DNA of 64,000 nt from Rhea pennata (lineage: Eukaryota > Chordata > Aves > Rheiformes > Rheidae): NCBI RefSeq assembly GCF_028389875.1, contig NC_084666.1, positions 26,754,308-26,818,307 on the forward strand, written 5' to 3'. The translations under genes and the position numbers were made by a program. Position 1 is the first letter of the stretch. The number at the start of each line of letters is the position of its first letter. Below, piece by piece: positions 25,723 to 39,010 of the stretch. The notes under the pieces were generated by a model. The model searched no databases, was not told the origin of the DNA, and was given only the letters and a program-made list of their open reading frames with translations.

Positions 25723-26924
25723 TGGGAAATTCAAGTGCTGTTCTATTCCGTACCTGAATCAGTTCTGTATCTAATGTCCTGTGCGGGAATTTTGTGGTGC
25801 CTCAGGCATAAGATATGTGCTGAGCTGCTCGAGGCTGTCAAAGCTTTCTTACATGCATATCTGTGATACATGCATACCCAGAGCATTGTTGCATACCTGA
25901 GGTACCTTTACGTCTACGATTATAGTTGCTTAGATAGTCTTACTAGTGTTTTATGAAATCCGGAGTATATTAAGTTTTGAATATACAAGCTTTACTGCAA
26001 AAACTCAAGCACATGCTTGTTTTTATATGTTTTAAAGGTCTAATTCTAATGTAGAAGACCCCATGTGCCTTGTCCTACAGTATAAGTAACTCTTGTTTTG
26101 GATTCATCATTTTTTGGAACTCTGCAGGAATTTTATACTCCGCTGATTACATATGAATTTCTTATTTTCTGAAACAGAGGACACTTCATCCTTTGTTTCA
26201 TGATGCAGAAGCTTAGCACAGGCTGTTTACAGTTTTATGCTAACTTCAATACAGTAAGGCCCAGGTGAGTGATAGGTATGTGTTTTAGAAGCACTGAGGT
26301 TTTTGACAACTCTGGTTTTAAGTAGTCTCTAATTGTCCTGTTGTGAAATTACAGAAACAACATATTTTGTAGTAAGTTCTATTTTAAGTTTTCCTCTTTT
26401 CACTTGTAAAGGGAGCCAAGTAACACTTTGTTTATTGTCTGCTAAATTAAATAGTTGTAGAATTGCTAGAACATTCCTAGTAGATTCCAGGTTGCTCTCT
26501 ACAAAGTGATAAAACTGAAATCTCCTTATAATGGCCTCCTGGGACAGTGGTTTGCTTTTTTGTTGATCTGAGAATTTTCTGTGTCTGTCTCAATTTCTTT
26601 GGGGCTTTCCTTTCAAGCTAATAGTCTTTAGGGTTGTATGACCATTTCCCCTGAGAAAGCAGAAAGTCTAACTTAACCTTTAAATGTTCATGAAAATGTT
26701 GTAAGGGTAGATTCATTAAACTAGACTCCTTCAAATGCTTCAGTATACTGCACAGGTCCTGACATTTAATTCATTTGTCTTATCTCAGATATTTACTTCA
26801 GTCAAGTAAGTGGCAGTTTGGCTACAAAAAATGTTGAGAGTTATCTTGCCAGTAGAAGATACAAGATGTATTTGGGGGCCTACAACATACGTTCCATGAA
26901 GAGAAGTAAAAATAGCATAGATTA
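25723..26924. other. intergenic between two CR1 fragments
   Basis: AT-rich unique-looking sequence without a recognised gene or repeat. Confidence 0.6.
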
Positions 26925-27304
26925 TTTCATCTGGCAAAGAGAAGACTAAGGAACAATCTAATAGCAACCTACAATCTCTGAAGGACAGTTACAAAAATAT
27001 AGATCCAAACTCTACTCAGTGGAGATGAGGATAGTATACTGTTAGGCAATAGCCACAAATCATGGCTTGGGAGGTTCAGGTTGGACACTAGAAGAGACTT
27101 TACCAGGACATGTGACCTGGACAAGGTTGCCCAGAGAAGCTGTGGGCACCCTTGGAAGGTTTCAAGACCTGGCTAGACAAAGCCATGGTTAACCAAATCT
27201 AGCACTGGTGATAGACTGTCATGCTTTGAGAGGAAGGTAGGACAACATACTCTCCTGATGTCCCTTCCAAATAATTTCTACGACTCTATGATGTGATTCT
27301 ATGG
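26925..27304 (+). mobile_element. older CR1 LINE 3' fragment
   Basis: Diverged CR1 sequence in the same orientation as the copy at 25 kb. Recognisable landmarks are the GGCAAAGAGAAGACTAAGG segment at about 26932, ACCTGGACAAGGTTGCCCAG at about 27115 (the conserved HW.RLPR region), and GATGTCCCTTCCAAATAATT near 27258, followed by degenerate ATTCTATG-type octamers up to 27304. The frame is broken by many changes, so this copy is clearly older than the neighbouring one. Confidence 0.85.
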
Positions 27305-27443
27305 TTCTTTCTTCTTAATTCAGCAGAAATGCATGCTGAAAACTAATATTTTTTTCTAAAAATGGACTATTAAGCTCATTTTTAAAATAGTTCAACAGAG
27401 CTGCATGTTCTCTGCAAAAAACAAGCACATACATGAAGGACAG

Positions 27444-27477
27444 CAAGGACACTGGTTGTGCAAGGACACCGGTTGTG
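27444..27477. repeat. 2 x 17 bp tandem duplication
   Basis: Unit CAAGGACACTGGTTGTG at 27444-27460, repeated at 27461-27477 with one T-to-C change. Confidence 0.9.
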
Positions 27478-29990
27478 CAATAGAGCTTCAATCCCTTCTT
27501 CTTTTTTGCCTGTGAAAAACATTACAACAGTGAGAAGGCAGTGAAATAGCTACACAGTACCTTAGGCCCTAAAGAGAATACAGAATGAACCCTTGAGAGT
27601 CTTGAACATCTATGCAGGTTGCTTTATTTTCTATAGAAAATCCTATTTTGCCTTTTACATTCACATATTTTAGGAAACATGACTGACTTATTAGCCAATG
27701 ATCATAATTCCTTACTTAACTAACACAAAAATTTTTATCCCCTCTATAAAGGATGGAGAAGGATAATAGAAGAAAAGAAGCATTCAGGTGAATGTTTTCA
27801 TCTACTTTTACACCTAATACAAACTACTGTGGAAAACAGACAAGGCTGAAATGAAAATATGTTCTCAGTCTTCTTCCTTTCTTGAGTTGACTTCCTCCAA
27901 CCACATAATGTAATATTTTATTGTTTTCATGGACGATTTACCTATGACTACATAGCCAGGGCAGTACAACATGTAATGGCTGGTCTCAGAGCCCAAACTG
28001 CTGTGAACAGTGTGTGTTTGCTGCTCTTCATGCTGTGCAGAGAAGGTGAGCATATGGTCCATTATTTTTAAGTTTTGTATCAAGAAAAAAATAGAACCTA
28101 CAGAAAGAAATCATGGCTGGCATTCACCAAGGCTGCAGAAATCATCAAGTGAAATAATTCATTTTTCCTTGGAATAAATATATACACTTCATGATTCCCC
28201 TAATGATATACACGGGCTTGCTACAGAGTAGATATGTTCAAAAAGACCTTTCAGAACTGCATCGAGGAAAAGCTTTCACATCCAAGCAGAGTCCTTTGGT
28301 GGATAAAGATACAGCTGCTACACTAAGCCTGCATCTGTTGAACAGAAAGTTGGGTACTGAATAATGAATTCTGCCCAAGCCTCAAGCTCTCCTGTATTTT
28401 TCCCTATAAATTTCTGATGAATTGGTAGCACTGCACTAACTAAACAGATTAGAAACAGACTGATCCCCCTTACAATAGTGACCTCAATTTTATAGATGCT
28501 ACGAATCACAAACCAATCAAACATTCTCCCTCTTTTCGTTAGAGACAAGCATTTTATTTTACTTCTGATTTGTATTTATTTCTTCTCAAGGACCTATTTC
28601 GACTCTAGCACCAAATAAAACCATTTCCCCTGAGGCATATCTTGATTTCTGAGCTTGTGAAGAGAAAAAAGTGTGGAAGAGACTATAACATCAGTTAATT
28701 TATTTACAAGTACCTGCTTCTACTGATTAATGCTTGTCTGAACCAGAAGGAATCTGCTTTCAAGTCTTTTCATTAAAAATGTGAAAGCAATTTTTCTAGC
28801 ACAAGCTATTTGTTGTCAGGCATGTCACAAATATTTTACACTCTACAGAAAGTTGAAAACTATTCTTTTTTTCTGTTCTTAAACCTAGACCCTTCTGTTG
28901 CTCAGAAGCATGGTGTTGGCCAAACATTTCAGGTCTTCATATTCTTAAGTTCCATCAATATGTGTTAATGATCTTTCTCCAAATTTCATGCAGTATAACT
29001 CAGAGTAAAATTTGATCTTCTTAGCACTAATTTCCCATCCTGAGCACTAGTAATTCTGCTTAATATCATTCTTGGGCTTGAATGGAAGAGTAATTCCCTC
29101 TATGGTAGGAACCTATAGATAAAATTGTATATTCTGTACTAGCTCAGAGGTCAGCCTAGGTGATCAGAGTTCTATATCACTTTAAAATAATAAACTGGAT
29201 TGACAGGCAAGTAGATGGTATAGTTTCACCACAGTCACCAGAATTTACATATAATGAGGGTGCAGCTGTAAGAATGTATGGTGAGTGAAGCATTGCTGCC
29301 ATAATAGCATCTCTGTTTTGCGGTGTCTTTTGGGGATCATGAGCATGATTAGCCTAGCAGCTACTTAAATCCCCTAACCATCTTTTGTGTATGTTAGGCA
29401 ACAAAGGATTGCTTTATGCTTTGAAACTGTACATACCCTGACCATAAAGTCTCATCGTGAATGCCTGATGGTGCCTGAAAAAAATGACCCAGAGCGGGAG
29501 GGTTACATGACCAATACACACCAGTACAAAAAATGTAGGCACTGGTACCAGTCCATCCACTAATCAGACTGATAGCAGGTAGAAAGAAAGAGAGAGAGAC
29601 AGACACTCTTCTTACTCCTGCAGTTCCTTAAATTTCACTAATTCTTTGTGTAAAATGTTTAATAATATTGGTATATGTATTTATTTCTATTACACTGGTT
29701 TTAATGTAAGATTATGAACAATTCAAATAGTATCTATCGTCACTACCAGGAATTTGTACGTCTCAGTTTCCATGCTGAGCAGTAAGTGGAAGCTCTACCC
29801 AAACACCACTGAACCTAGTGAAAGAATTGTATTGGCTGTGATAAGCAATGGATCAGTACTCAAATGAGGTAGAAAACTATATTCACTGCCCATTGTTTAT
29901 TAGAAATTGATCTAAAGAACAGCAGACTTAAAAAGAAAATAACAAAAATATTTCATTCAGTCTAATTGTTCTGGAGTTATAGAAATATTT

Positions 29991-30112
29991 ATCTAGAATC
30001 AAATTAATTTGTATGAAAGAAACTTTAAACTGATATAAAATCTTATCTTTCATCTAGAATCAAATTAATTTGTATGAAAGAAACTTTAAACTGATATAAA
30101 ATCTTATCTTTC
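29991..30112. repeat. perfect 2 x 61 bp tandem duplication
   Basis: Bases 29991-30051 are repeated without a mismatch at 30052-30112. The unit begins ATCTAGAATCAAATTAATTT and ends TCTTATCTTTC. The identity stops exactly at both outer boundaries. With no divergence between copies, the duplication is either recent, gene-converted, or an assembly artefact. Confidence 0.97.
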
Positions 30113-32448
30113 CTTTTTATTTGATTGCAGTTCAAATTGCTTAAAAATGGAATGCAACTTTATAAAATGTCCATTGCATGAGAAAAGGGATAACCAAATA
30201 ATATAAACACTCCTGTGATAAAGGCATTGACCTAATTCTTTGTGTTTGTATTAAAAAGTACAGGAATGTCACAATTTCCTCTTCCCCATACTTCCAAGTA
30301 ATACATAGCTATGCAATGATTTTTCAGTGATTCAAATCAAGTGAAATCTGAGCAGCTTAAGTGAGCTTTGTATTCCTGAAAGTGAAAACAACCCAGCTTT
30401 GTCGTGTGAGTCTTTCTGGTTGTGCTTGTGTCTATGCCTACACTAAAATTACCGTCCAGGAGTGATTTTTGAACACATGCTAGGACATACTGAAGTAAAA
30501 CACCTGTTCTTTTATCTGGAGTCCTGAGGTGTCTTGCAAAGACAGAGATTCACAACTCAGAGGAGGTATTTCATGGTAGCACTCACCAAAATTCCCCCAG
30601 ACTTGTTTAGAAAATTATACAAGACTGAATTCACATAATATCAGTCTATCTTTAAGGAAAAAAATAGTCTTCATTCAGCGAAAGGGGACAGCATAGCACC
30701 ATGCATTATTGAATTTCCTGTTCGTTCTTGTATGAAATAATGCATTATGCAATAAATGAAATATGAAATCATTCTGACTGTGTACATATCAAAATAATGT
30801 GTCAGTACCATGCAGTAAGTTAGGAATGTGGCATGAAAAACAAATATGAAAAACTGCTTTACTGGAAAATAGTCACAGGACATTTCATAGCTTCAAATAT
30901 TAATGCTCATGCCTGTGTTTTCAGGCCTATATATGATTTTTTCATAGACACAAATATATAGAACAAAATTGATTGTATAGGATATTACAAACTATAGTTT
31001 TGTAAGCAAAGCCCCAAAAAGGCCAAAACAAGAGCAAAATTTGGGGGCAAGGGTATTTTCCATTCTTAAAAAGTTTTGATGACTGTTGAAACTCAAACTC
31101 TCATGAAAATTTCCAGCATTCAGGTTGTATCATTCTTTGTTAAGATATAATGGGGATTTGTGTCTCTGCTTTAAACAAATAGGCAAGCTTGTCGGAACAA
31201 AATATCTCAAGAGAAAATATTTCACCACATCTATCAAAAACTCAGAATGTTCTTCTATTTAGTAAAATCAAGCATGCCCTATCAAAGGACAAAGAAAGAC
31301 ATAACTACAGAGAGTCAGTAACAAGCAGTAATAAACAGTGTATGATGGATTAAGCACAATAATGAGTTATTGCTGACTTTGCAGATTATCTTGTCACACT
31401 GGACTGCAGAATAAAAATGTTAGTGGATGAAAATGAAAATGGGAAAATAGGAAAAGATTTCTAGAACTCATTAAACTCATTATTACCCACAGATACAGAT
31501 TGACTGATAGAGATACAGATGTTTGATTATTAAAAACAGTGCAGACTGTTAATAAAATAAAGCCCTTCACTGGCTTAGCTCAAAACTACTGAATTAATGT
31601 TTCGTTGAAGTTACTTGAGCAGTTTACCAAAATCCATTCAAGAGGAAGCAGTGAGCTGGATCCAGCTCTGCCAGTCAGCCGAGTGTTGCACGCTACCTTC
31701 ATACCTGGGCAACGCGGCTGCAGATAGTGACTGTGAACTGAGAGGTCAGGAGACCTGCAAGATACACAGAGTTCCCACTAGAAACCAGGACACATCACAT
31801 GAAGGGGATACTGGAGATGTCCAGGCAAGAGTAACTCAGCCCAGACTTGGAGTCTGAATTTGAGTAGTGCTGCTTGCTGGTAGAATTCATCTCCTAAAAA
31901 CTAATTCTTGTAGGATGGACAACTAAGCCTTCCCTGCAGTTCATCCTGCCTCTCAGGATGTACATGTACATGGGTGTCCTCTAGTGCCCTAAGCTGCCTC
32001 CTGTAGGACTCATTGTCAATGAACTGCCCAACCCTTTCCAAGTCCTGTTGTGGTTTACCACCCCAATAAGAGCCATCAAAATCCTATTTACTCCATCCAC
32101 AAAGAGCTTAGCCAGAGACTAGGTAGGAACCACCGCACAGAAAATCTAAAATCAAGAATCTCAAGTAAGGAATGCCTGTTGCTCACTACAATTGTTCATT
32201 CCCATCGTAGCCTTGAGGCAGCTCATATTTCACACTCTTCTGGGTGATCATGTTACTTTCTGGAGGTTTGAATAAGGATTGTCAAAGATAAAGAGGGACT
32301 GTATCTCTGAGGTCTTTTCTTTCCCCACAGGAGGGAGATGAGGCCACTGGGAAGAAGTGAGATGTTGCACAAAGACAGGGAAAAGGCAGAGAAGGAGAAG
32401 AATGTGGCAGGCAGGAGAGCATCTTGCTCTCCTCATTTAGGAGTGACA

Positions 32449-32530
32449 GGGCCAGATCCTGAGAGATGCCTATCTCTCCAGGAAATCAATGGGGTAGTGG
32501 GACACTAAATACCTTTGAGAATCAGAGCCC
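32449..32530. repeat. ancient amniote interspersed repeat fragment
   Basis: The sequence contains GGGCCAGATCCTGAG near 32449, then AATCAATGGGG, then CTAAATACCTTTGAGAATC and AGAGCCC near 32504-32530. These phrases recur in an old amniote repeat known from turtles and crocodilians in which terminal GGGCC-type ends are inverted. The inverted ends here (GGGCCAGATCC versus GAATCAGAGCCC) are partly decayed. Family identification is from memory of the motif, not from a search. Confidence 0.45.
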
Positions 32531-33243
32531 AAATCACTACCTAGCATGCCTTAGGAAATCCGTCAAGGAGCCTAAGTTGAACCTGTGTGCATCAAGTCTC
32601 AAGCCAGCACATTAATCGTAATCCCTTTTCTTTTACAGAACCTTTTTCTTCCCTGAAGTCCTTCAACTATTTTTTTTTAATGTTGGTAAACATTTGTATA
32701 GAGACTTTTATGCATAAACTGATGTCTACAGCTGTATATTGTCCAATTCATTCACATTTAAATGTCTGCCATCATGTGCATTGGGATTTGTAGGAATCTA
32801 GGATATTATTATTGTTGCTATGCCTTATATTTGCATTATGACCTTCCTTAAATGTACAGCATTATTCTGATAAGCAATTGGAATGTGAATACCACTGGCA
32901 CAGCTAGAAAACATTGAAGTATTCCAAGTACACGAAGTATGCAAACTGTGCAGTAAAGCATGCAAATCCTAACGAGCTCATTAGTACCATACTGCAGTGA
33001 TTAGAGAGCAAAAGGCTTTCTGTGGTGCACCAGTCGCACTATGTTGAAGGAAAGCTTCACAATGTTTTAACAAAATGTTGCCACTCAATTGTGCATTGCT
33101 GCAGCAGTTGTGTTTGGCTAGTATAAACTGTTCTGGAAAGGACACTATCCTATGCTTGTACCTAGATACCATTCTTGATTAGCCATTAGGCACTACATAA
33201 TAATCATGATGAGGAAGGTTGTAATTTTAAATATAAAACTACT

Positions 33244-33385
33244 GTCTTTGGTTAGACCTAAGTACCATCTAGCTTAACATGCCTTCTCTGGCAATGGCCG
33301 AAAGTATACTTTTAAGCAAAGAAACTGGGTCTGTATTAGAATGACCCTTCAGCTGATTCAGCATTCAAGTTTCCAGCAGGACATA
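33244..33385 (+). mobile_element. ancient CR1/L3-type LINE 3' fragment
   Basis: The run GGTTAGACCTAAGTACCATC, then TAGCTTAACATGCC, then TCTGGCAATGGCC matches the well-known old amniote CR1/L3 phrase 'gggtcagacca..ggtccatctagcc..tctgacagtggcc'. It is followed at the expected distance by ATGACCCTTCAGCTGATTCA and TTTCCAGCAG. It is heavily diverged and has no coding capacity. Confidence 0.55.
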
Positions 33386-36300
33386 TATTAAATATAAAAA
33401 CTAGGTCATGTAGGTGTCCTGTGGCAGTTTGATTAGCGTCATCTTCAATGTTGCAGCTTAATGACTCAAAAACAGATTACCAACAGATTATTGCTAGTGT
33501 TTATTTATCTCTGGTGGTATACATATTTATACATGCACATAACAGTACACTGGACACCTCCTGTTTAAAAGAAAGGCCCATATCTTCAGTACAGTCATTT
33601 GAAAGATATTCTGAGACAAAGACTAGTTTCAAAGTAAACTCTTCCTATGGTATCATGATATCAGGAATGATGTCAGCCCTTGTTGGGGGCAGAAGATGGA
33701 CTAAATGGCTGCTCAGCGCCTTCCTTCCTACACTGATTTTTTTATGAATTTGTGATTTTCCAGCTGCTACAACAATTAGAAAGTTCAATTTTACTTACTA
33801 AGAAAGCTCAACTTTACTTACTTTACTAAACAGGAAAGTATCTTTCATTCTGCCAGATCATATAACACACACGTAATATTTCAGCTCGTGATATTAGACA
33901 AAAGAAACTGGAAGGATCATGAGGGGAGCACAGTTCTTTGGTAAGCCATAGCCATAGCGTGGAAGCTAAACTGCTATGCGTACATGTATCTTAGGGTCAA
34001 GAGTGGCAGGCAGAGACAACAGCAACACAGGTTTGATCTGCCACAGCAAAAATATCTCTATATTATTCACTGAACATAGATAGTGGCTCTTGTGGACACT
34101 GCTATACAGCGTGCCTTTGCTTCTTCACTTGAGGAGGAGATTCTTGCTACATTTCAGGGTATTCCTGACAGCTAGTCTTAGCAATGGATTTCAGTCTCTT
34201 TCTTTGCAGCAGGACCTGATCAATAAGCAGACTGGCATGCTAGAAAGAGATAATACAAGTATATAGGCAATGGTGGTGGTGATGCAAACTATGAAGTGCT
34301 TGGTAAAATATACCACCTCAGCGGCTGCCTTCAGAAATGCATATGTCTCTAGGATGAATTTCTCTTTTAAGAAGTGGTCCTTTAATAGGGCAGGAAGCAT
34401 TAGGTATGCTCCTGTCTCAGTCAAAGTGTTTCTGATGCAGTGCCAACAGTTACTCAGCAGCACTGATTATGCAGGTGAGATGTATAACAGCATTGTTACT
34501 CTGCAACCCTTTGCAGATCTCTATGCACCATGTGCGCAAAGTCCAAAATGTAAGCAAATTTATGCTGCACTCATCCTTTTTGTGCTTATTAGTGTCATTT
34601 AGTGTTATGTTCCTCCAGCAAATTGACTCACCAAGCAAAATGCACAAGTGCACTTTAAAGCAGATCACATTATCATGCCTACCTCTTCTGAAGAGCCAAG
34701 TGCCATTACTACTTTTCACAAGAAATAACTGCCTAAACTATTTCACATTCTGCAGTGCGTCAATAGTATACTTCCTTCATTCAGTTAGCAATTCAGAAGA
34801 GTGACTGAACAGTAATGCATGACTATCATATTGTACAATGGGGAGATAAAATCTAATGCATCAGTTTTTGCCTCTTAAATGTTATCCTTTTCTAGATCCT
34901 TTTCCCTTAGATTTGCAATTGTACCACTCCTAAGGTCTTCATCTTATCTGGGGCCTCAATAGGGTGTTGGAATTAAAAATTAAAATGCTATTTTTACTCA
35001 TAGAATATTTTGGATGTTTCTCTCTCAACACTAGTATTGAGATGATATACAATCCTAATTGCACTGTTAATTTCACAGTCAGCTGTAGACAAAAAAGGAC
35101 TAATGATGGTCAAGTGCTGATAGGATTTTATTTCAGAAGTATTTTCATATTGTTCTCTATCATTCCTTCTTCCTCCGTGTGATTAATTTTCTAGAAGGCA
35201 AATGGAGCATCAAAGAAATACAGTGAGGATGTAGACTGTTAAGTGATGAAGACAATGACTAAAACTATGAACTTGAAAATAAAACAGGAAAGCTGAAATT
35301 ACAAAGCAGAAGAAATTTTGGTTAAGAAGCAGTCAAGAGAGATGCTAAGGGTCAGAAGCCAGAGCAACAGACAAGATCTACCGAGCTGAAAAGCAAAACC
35401 AGAGCCCAGCCACAATACTGTACATGTAGAGTTGAGAAGCAGTTAGAACTTGAGCAAGACAAGGAAGGACCACTCAAGATCCAAGGGTGAGGGCTAAATA
35501 AACTGGAATAAAACAAAGGAATGATATCATAGCCAGTGATCACTTTTTGCAGCAAGGAGAAGCTTGTTGAGGCACCTTCTTATGCCTGATTGCTACAGCT
35601 CTCACAATCCAGAACCATAAGTGGGTCATCAGTTTCCTGGGAGACTGACTGTGGTAAGGTGGTGGCTCATTGCATTTTGATTGCTCAAGAGTGCTCAGGA
35701 AAATAGCCAAAGTGGACCCTAGAGCTCTATTCTCAGTGATTTTCAACAAGACTGACCTTTGTGCCTTTGAAGATCTTCCTTTTGTTCTCTGCAAAATGGT
35801 GATTTTCAATGTAATATTATTTTAAAAATTATGCATGCTTGGTTTTTCTATGACCTCTATTTGCTCATTACCTCTGCACTTGATGTCATGGCAAAAGAAA
35901 GATAATGATTCTTTTTTTGTAACTGTAACTAAAATGCTACCATAGCAGAAGGTATGTGTTGGCCAAGGTCTTTATTATGCAACTGTATGCAGATCACTGT
36001 GAATTGCATCATTCATCTAGTTCAGTGATGCAGCACCAAGGTCATTGGGCATTTTTAAGCTAATGATGAGACCATAAGTCTAATAAATGTGCTTTATTTA
36101 CAGTGAACATACTGTAATTGTCACAAATGTTATTCTTTCAAAATCTTTTGGCAAACATGACTAAAACACAGCCCTTGTGTGTTCTTTGACCTCTCTTAAG
36201 AATGCACCATCAGGAACCTTGAGTAGGTGAAAGACCAATGGCACCATTGCAGTTTACTTCGAATAAACATGCAAGAGGCTAAATTAGCATGGAATCGGTG

Positions 36301-38654
36301 AAGGGCAAATGTTGTCAGAGAGCAGATTTTGAAAAGGAACATATCCATTAGTGAAGCTGATACAGGTAAAGTGAGTTCAATTTCACATTACAACTATCTA
36401 GGCAGCTTGACATTAATTATCTGGTTTATTTTTGTAGACTTGATGCTGCAATACTGGTCAATGCAGTAATCTTTTTTTTTTCTTTTTTTTTAATCTGTCG
36501 GCATACACATTAACTACTAAATGCATCAAGTCACCTCAAGAACTGCCATTATGTGCAGTTTAATCATAAGGCTTATCAGAAACTGCAATAGCTGATTTGT
36601 TTGAAAGGATATGTATCATCTCCCAGCCTGGGTCACTAGACTGCTAACACTGTGACCTCCAAAAATAGTGATGTACTGCCCAGAACCTCTCTGCAGCTCC
36701 ACTCACTTGCAGCCTGTTATAGATATGCATATTTCTGGCCACCAGGCATGAACACCCCCATAACAGCTTGACCACTAAATATGCTCCTGACAACAGTGGA
36801 GGAAAAGAAAACTTAAAATGAACACAATCTATTAAATTTTTGGTTAATTTGACCCATTATTGATATGAATAAATGTCAGTACTTTAGTGAAAAATTCACT
36901 TAATATCATTTGGTGGACAGAAAATATCAACATATAAAGATGGTTGATTAGCAGACAGCTGAAATAAGCATAGTGACAATAGAGGTCTAACACAAGGCAC
37001 GGAGCTGACATGTCTTGTTCTTAGATGACATAAACAATATAGTCATGAAATTAGTTTTACTGCTTTTGTATTTGATCCTTCTGAGGTGTCCACACCCTCT
37101 CCCCGCAAAACCAGAAAAGTATTACCCTTTCTTAATAGAGCTATTTCACCAAGAACCATGTGTCCAATGTGTCAGCAGCTTTCAATCCTCAATTCAGTTA
37201 ATCAATAGTTAAATTACTCTAGGTCTGTATATAGTCTTTTAAAAATGACAAAAGACAAGATGGTTTTTTGATAAATAATGGAATCTTGGTACTACAAACC
37301 TGAATTTTGGCTTGCCAAGCACAGAAGTCCTCTGGGTGCAACTTGAAGTTATGCCAGCAGCTGCTCTTCAGTAATCATTCTGTAGTCAATGCATACTCTG
37401 ACCCATGCTATATTCTCTTACTCAGCGTATGCTCACTTTAATATGCTCAGTGTGCAGTTAATGTTGAGTAATAAAGACATTGGTATCTCTTAAATCCTAT
37501 CCCTCCATGAGGAGCTCCGTCCTTTTCTGTACACAGCAGAAGTCTGAGGAGAAAGCTTACCACATCTCTTTCAAAGAACTGAGGAAAGTTCAACATTTGT
37601 TTTAAAACACAGATGACACAGTAGTGAGCTGTTTTCATTCTGGTGGAGTGGATTGCTTTTTGATAAGCATAAGGGCTCTAGTTTTGTGGTTACCTCAAGG
37701 ATTAGGTGGCACAGGGTGGAAGATTTCAAGATCCCCCTCTTGGACTTTTATTACCTTGGGCACTTGAGTCTTTTACTGGATCAAGATATCAGAGACCTGT
37801 CTACAGCCCAGCCTGACAACAGCAGATTATTCATTGCTCTGGGAAGCTGTTCAGCTTTCATTAGGCTTTTATTTAGAAGGTAACAGAAACACCTCCTATT
37901 CGGAGAGGTCTCCTTTCTTTGTCATTTCAGAGCAGCGACCCTTCAGAGCAGATTGCATCTTTATTGGGAAAGCAGCATGACAACCAACAAATGAACCGTT
38001 CAGCAGAGTGTATAGAAACTTTCTATCTGGTCTGAAGCTTCTCATAAAGAGAAAGATTCTCTGGGTAGGAGTCTTTGCCTTCTCCAAAATCTTCCAGAGC
38101 CTTCCCTCCATCCGCCCTCACACAGCTAGCACTTTGTCTCCTGTATCTCCAGTGTCCAACACTGATACCACCATTTGAAATAAAAGAACTAAATAACCAC
38201 ACACTCTTGTGTACAAGCATTTTCACACACTCAGAATTGAATGTTCATATGCATACTGGGAAAATCAAGAAACCAAAGGCAGATCAGGAACCTTCCCCCT
38301 TCAAAACCATGATTTCTGTTTTTCCTTTTCCTTTTGCTCTGAAGCTTATATTTTAGTCTCCTGATTTTTTAACTCTTGGGGGTGGCAAACATGAATTAAA
38401 AATCAGCCTGTGACCCATTATTATTTTATAATCTTCTCTTTGGTAAGTTGAAAGGAATAGTTTGCCAGGCTTATATTTAAACTTTCATCTAAGAATATGA
38501 GGAAGTAAAATATTATGGCCTGGACAAGGAAAAATAAAGTAAAGCTAGGTGGTTTTGGAACGGCCCGTCCTACAAGAGCATATTACTGAATATGCGTGTT
38601 TTGAACTGATTTTATTTAAGGTCAAAATAACATTTATTTTACGGAAATAACACC
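33386..38654. other. intergenic, no gene recognised
   Basis: No supportable exons. Overlapping open frames on both strands at 34.2-34.8 kb reflect a locally stop-poor stretch rather than a recognised gene. A segment near 36020-36320 looks like a possible conserved non-coding element and is listed separately. Confidence 0.55.
36020..36320. other. possible conserved non-coding element
   Basis: A stretch of balanced, non-repetitive composition with clustered AT-rich homeodomain-like motifs (for example AAGCTAATGATGAG near 36057 and GGCTAAATTAGCATGG near 36275). It lies in the gene desert between YIPF7 and the CpG-rich left end. This is an impression from sequence character only; no alignment was possible. 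Confidence 0.2.
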
Positions 38655-39010
38655 TTGTAATAGTGACCATGATATTTTTAGATTCAGCAATCACACAGGA
38701 TAGCAGGGCCAAAAGCACTGCCACGGTTGTGCTGAAATTCAGAGAGGAGAGTTACGTAAATGTGAAGAATTTTGTTTAAAAGAAGCTAGGAAGGATGCCT
38801 AAGAGTTTGAAATATACCCCCAGTCTGCATGGAGGAAAGATACTATCCTTGGAGCATAGTACCAGTGCATACTGCCTGCTGGAAATACTTTGAGAACTGG
38901 TAAAAAGAAATCAGCATGTCTAAACAGCAATGCGAAGGAAGTAGAATTAGATTAAGAAGGTATCATTAAAAAAGATGAAGTTATATCCCCATAAAGGAAA
39001 TAAAAAGATA
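38655..39010 (+). mobile_element. ancient LINE (L3/CR1-like) endonuclease-region fragment
   Basis: AATAGTGACCATGATATTTT at about 38660 encodes NSDHDIF. SDH is the conserved motif that closes the apurinic-type endonuclease domain of LINEs. Downstream AGAAGCTAGGAAGG (38781) and ATATCCCCATAAAGGAAAT (38983) match in order and spacing the phrases that follow that domain in old L3/CR1 elements. A stop follows within 15 codons of SDH, and the copy is degraded. Assignment is moderately secure because of the motif order. Confidence 0.45.

Larger units (their letters stand above)
27305..32448. other. intergenic, no gene recognised
   Basis: AT-rich with only short open frames that lack splice context or similarity. 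A more G+C-rich patch at about 31630-31860 has an open plus-strand frame of 80 codons but no recognisable domain. The duplications at 27444-27477 and 29991-30112 are described separately. Confidence 0.6.

Noticed and set aside
33660..33745. Possible decayed CR1 tail (AGATGGACTAAATGG and CCTTCCTTCC phrases)
   Set aside because: Similarity to the CR1 3' end is too short and broken to claim without an alignment.
34191..34804. Cluster of overlapping open frames on both strands, one with a hydrophobic stretch
   Set aside because: No splice-site-bounded exon and no recognisable family; the hydrophobic part is not a known transporter or receptor motif.
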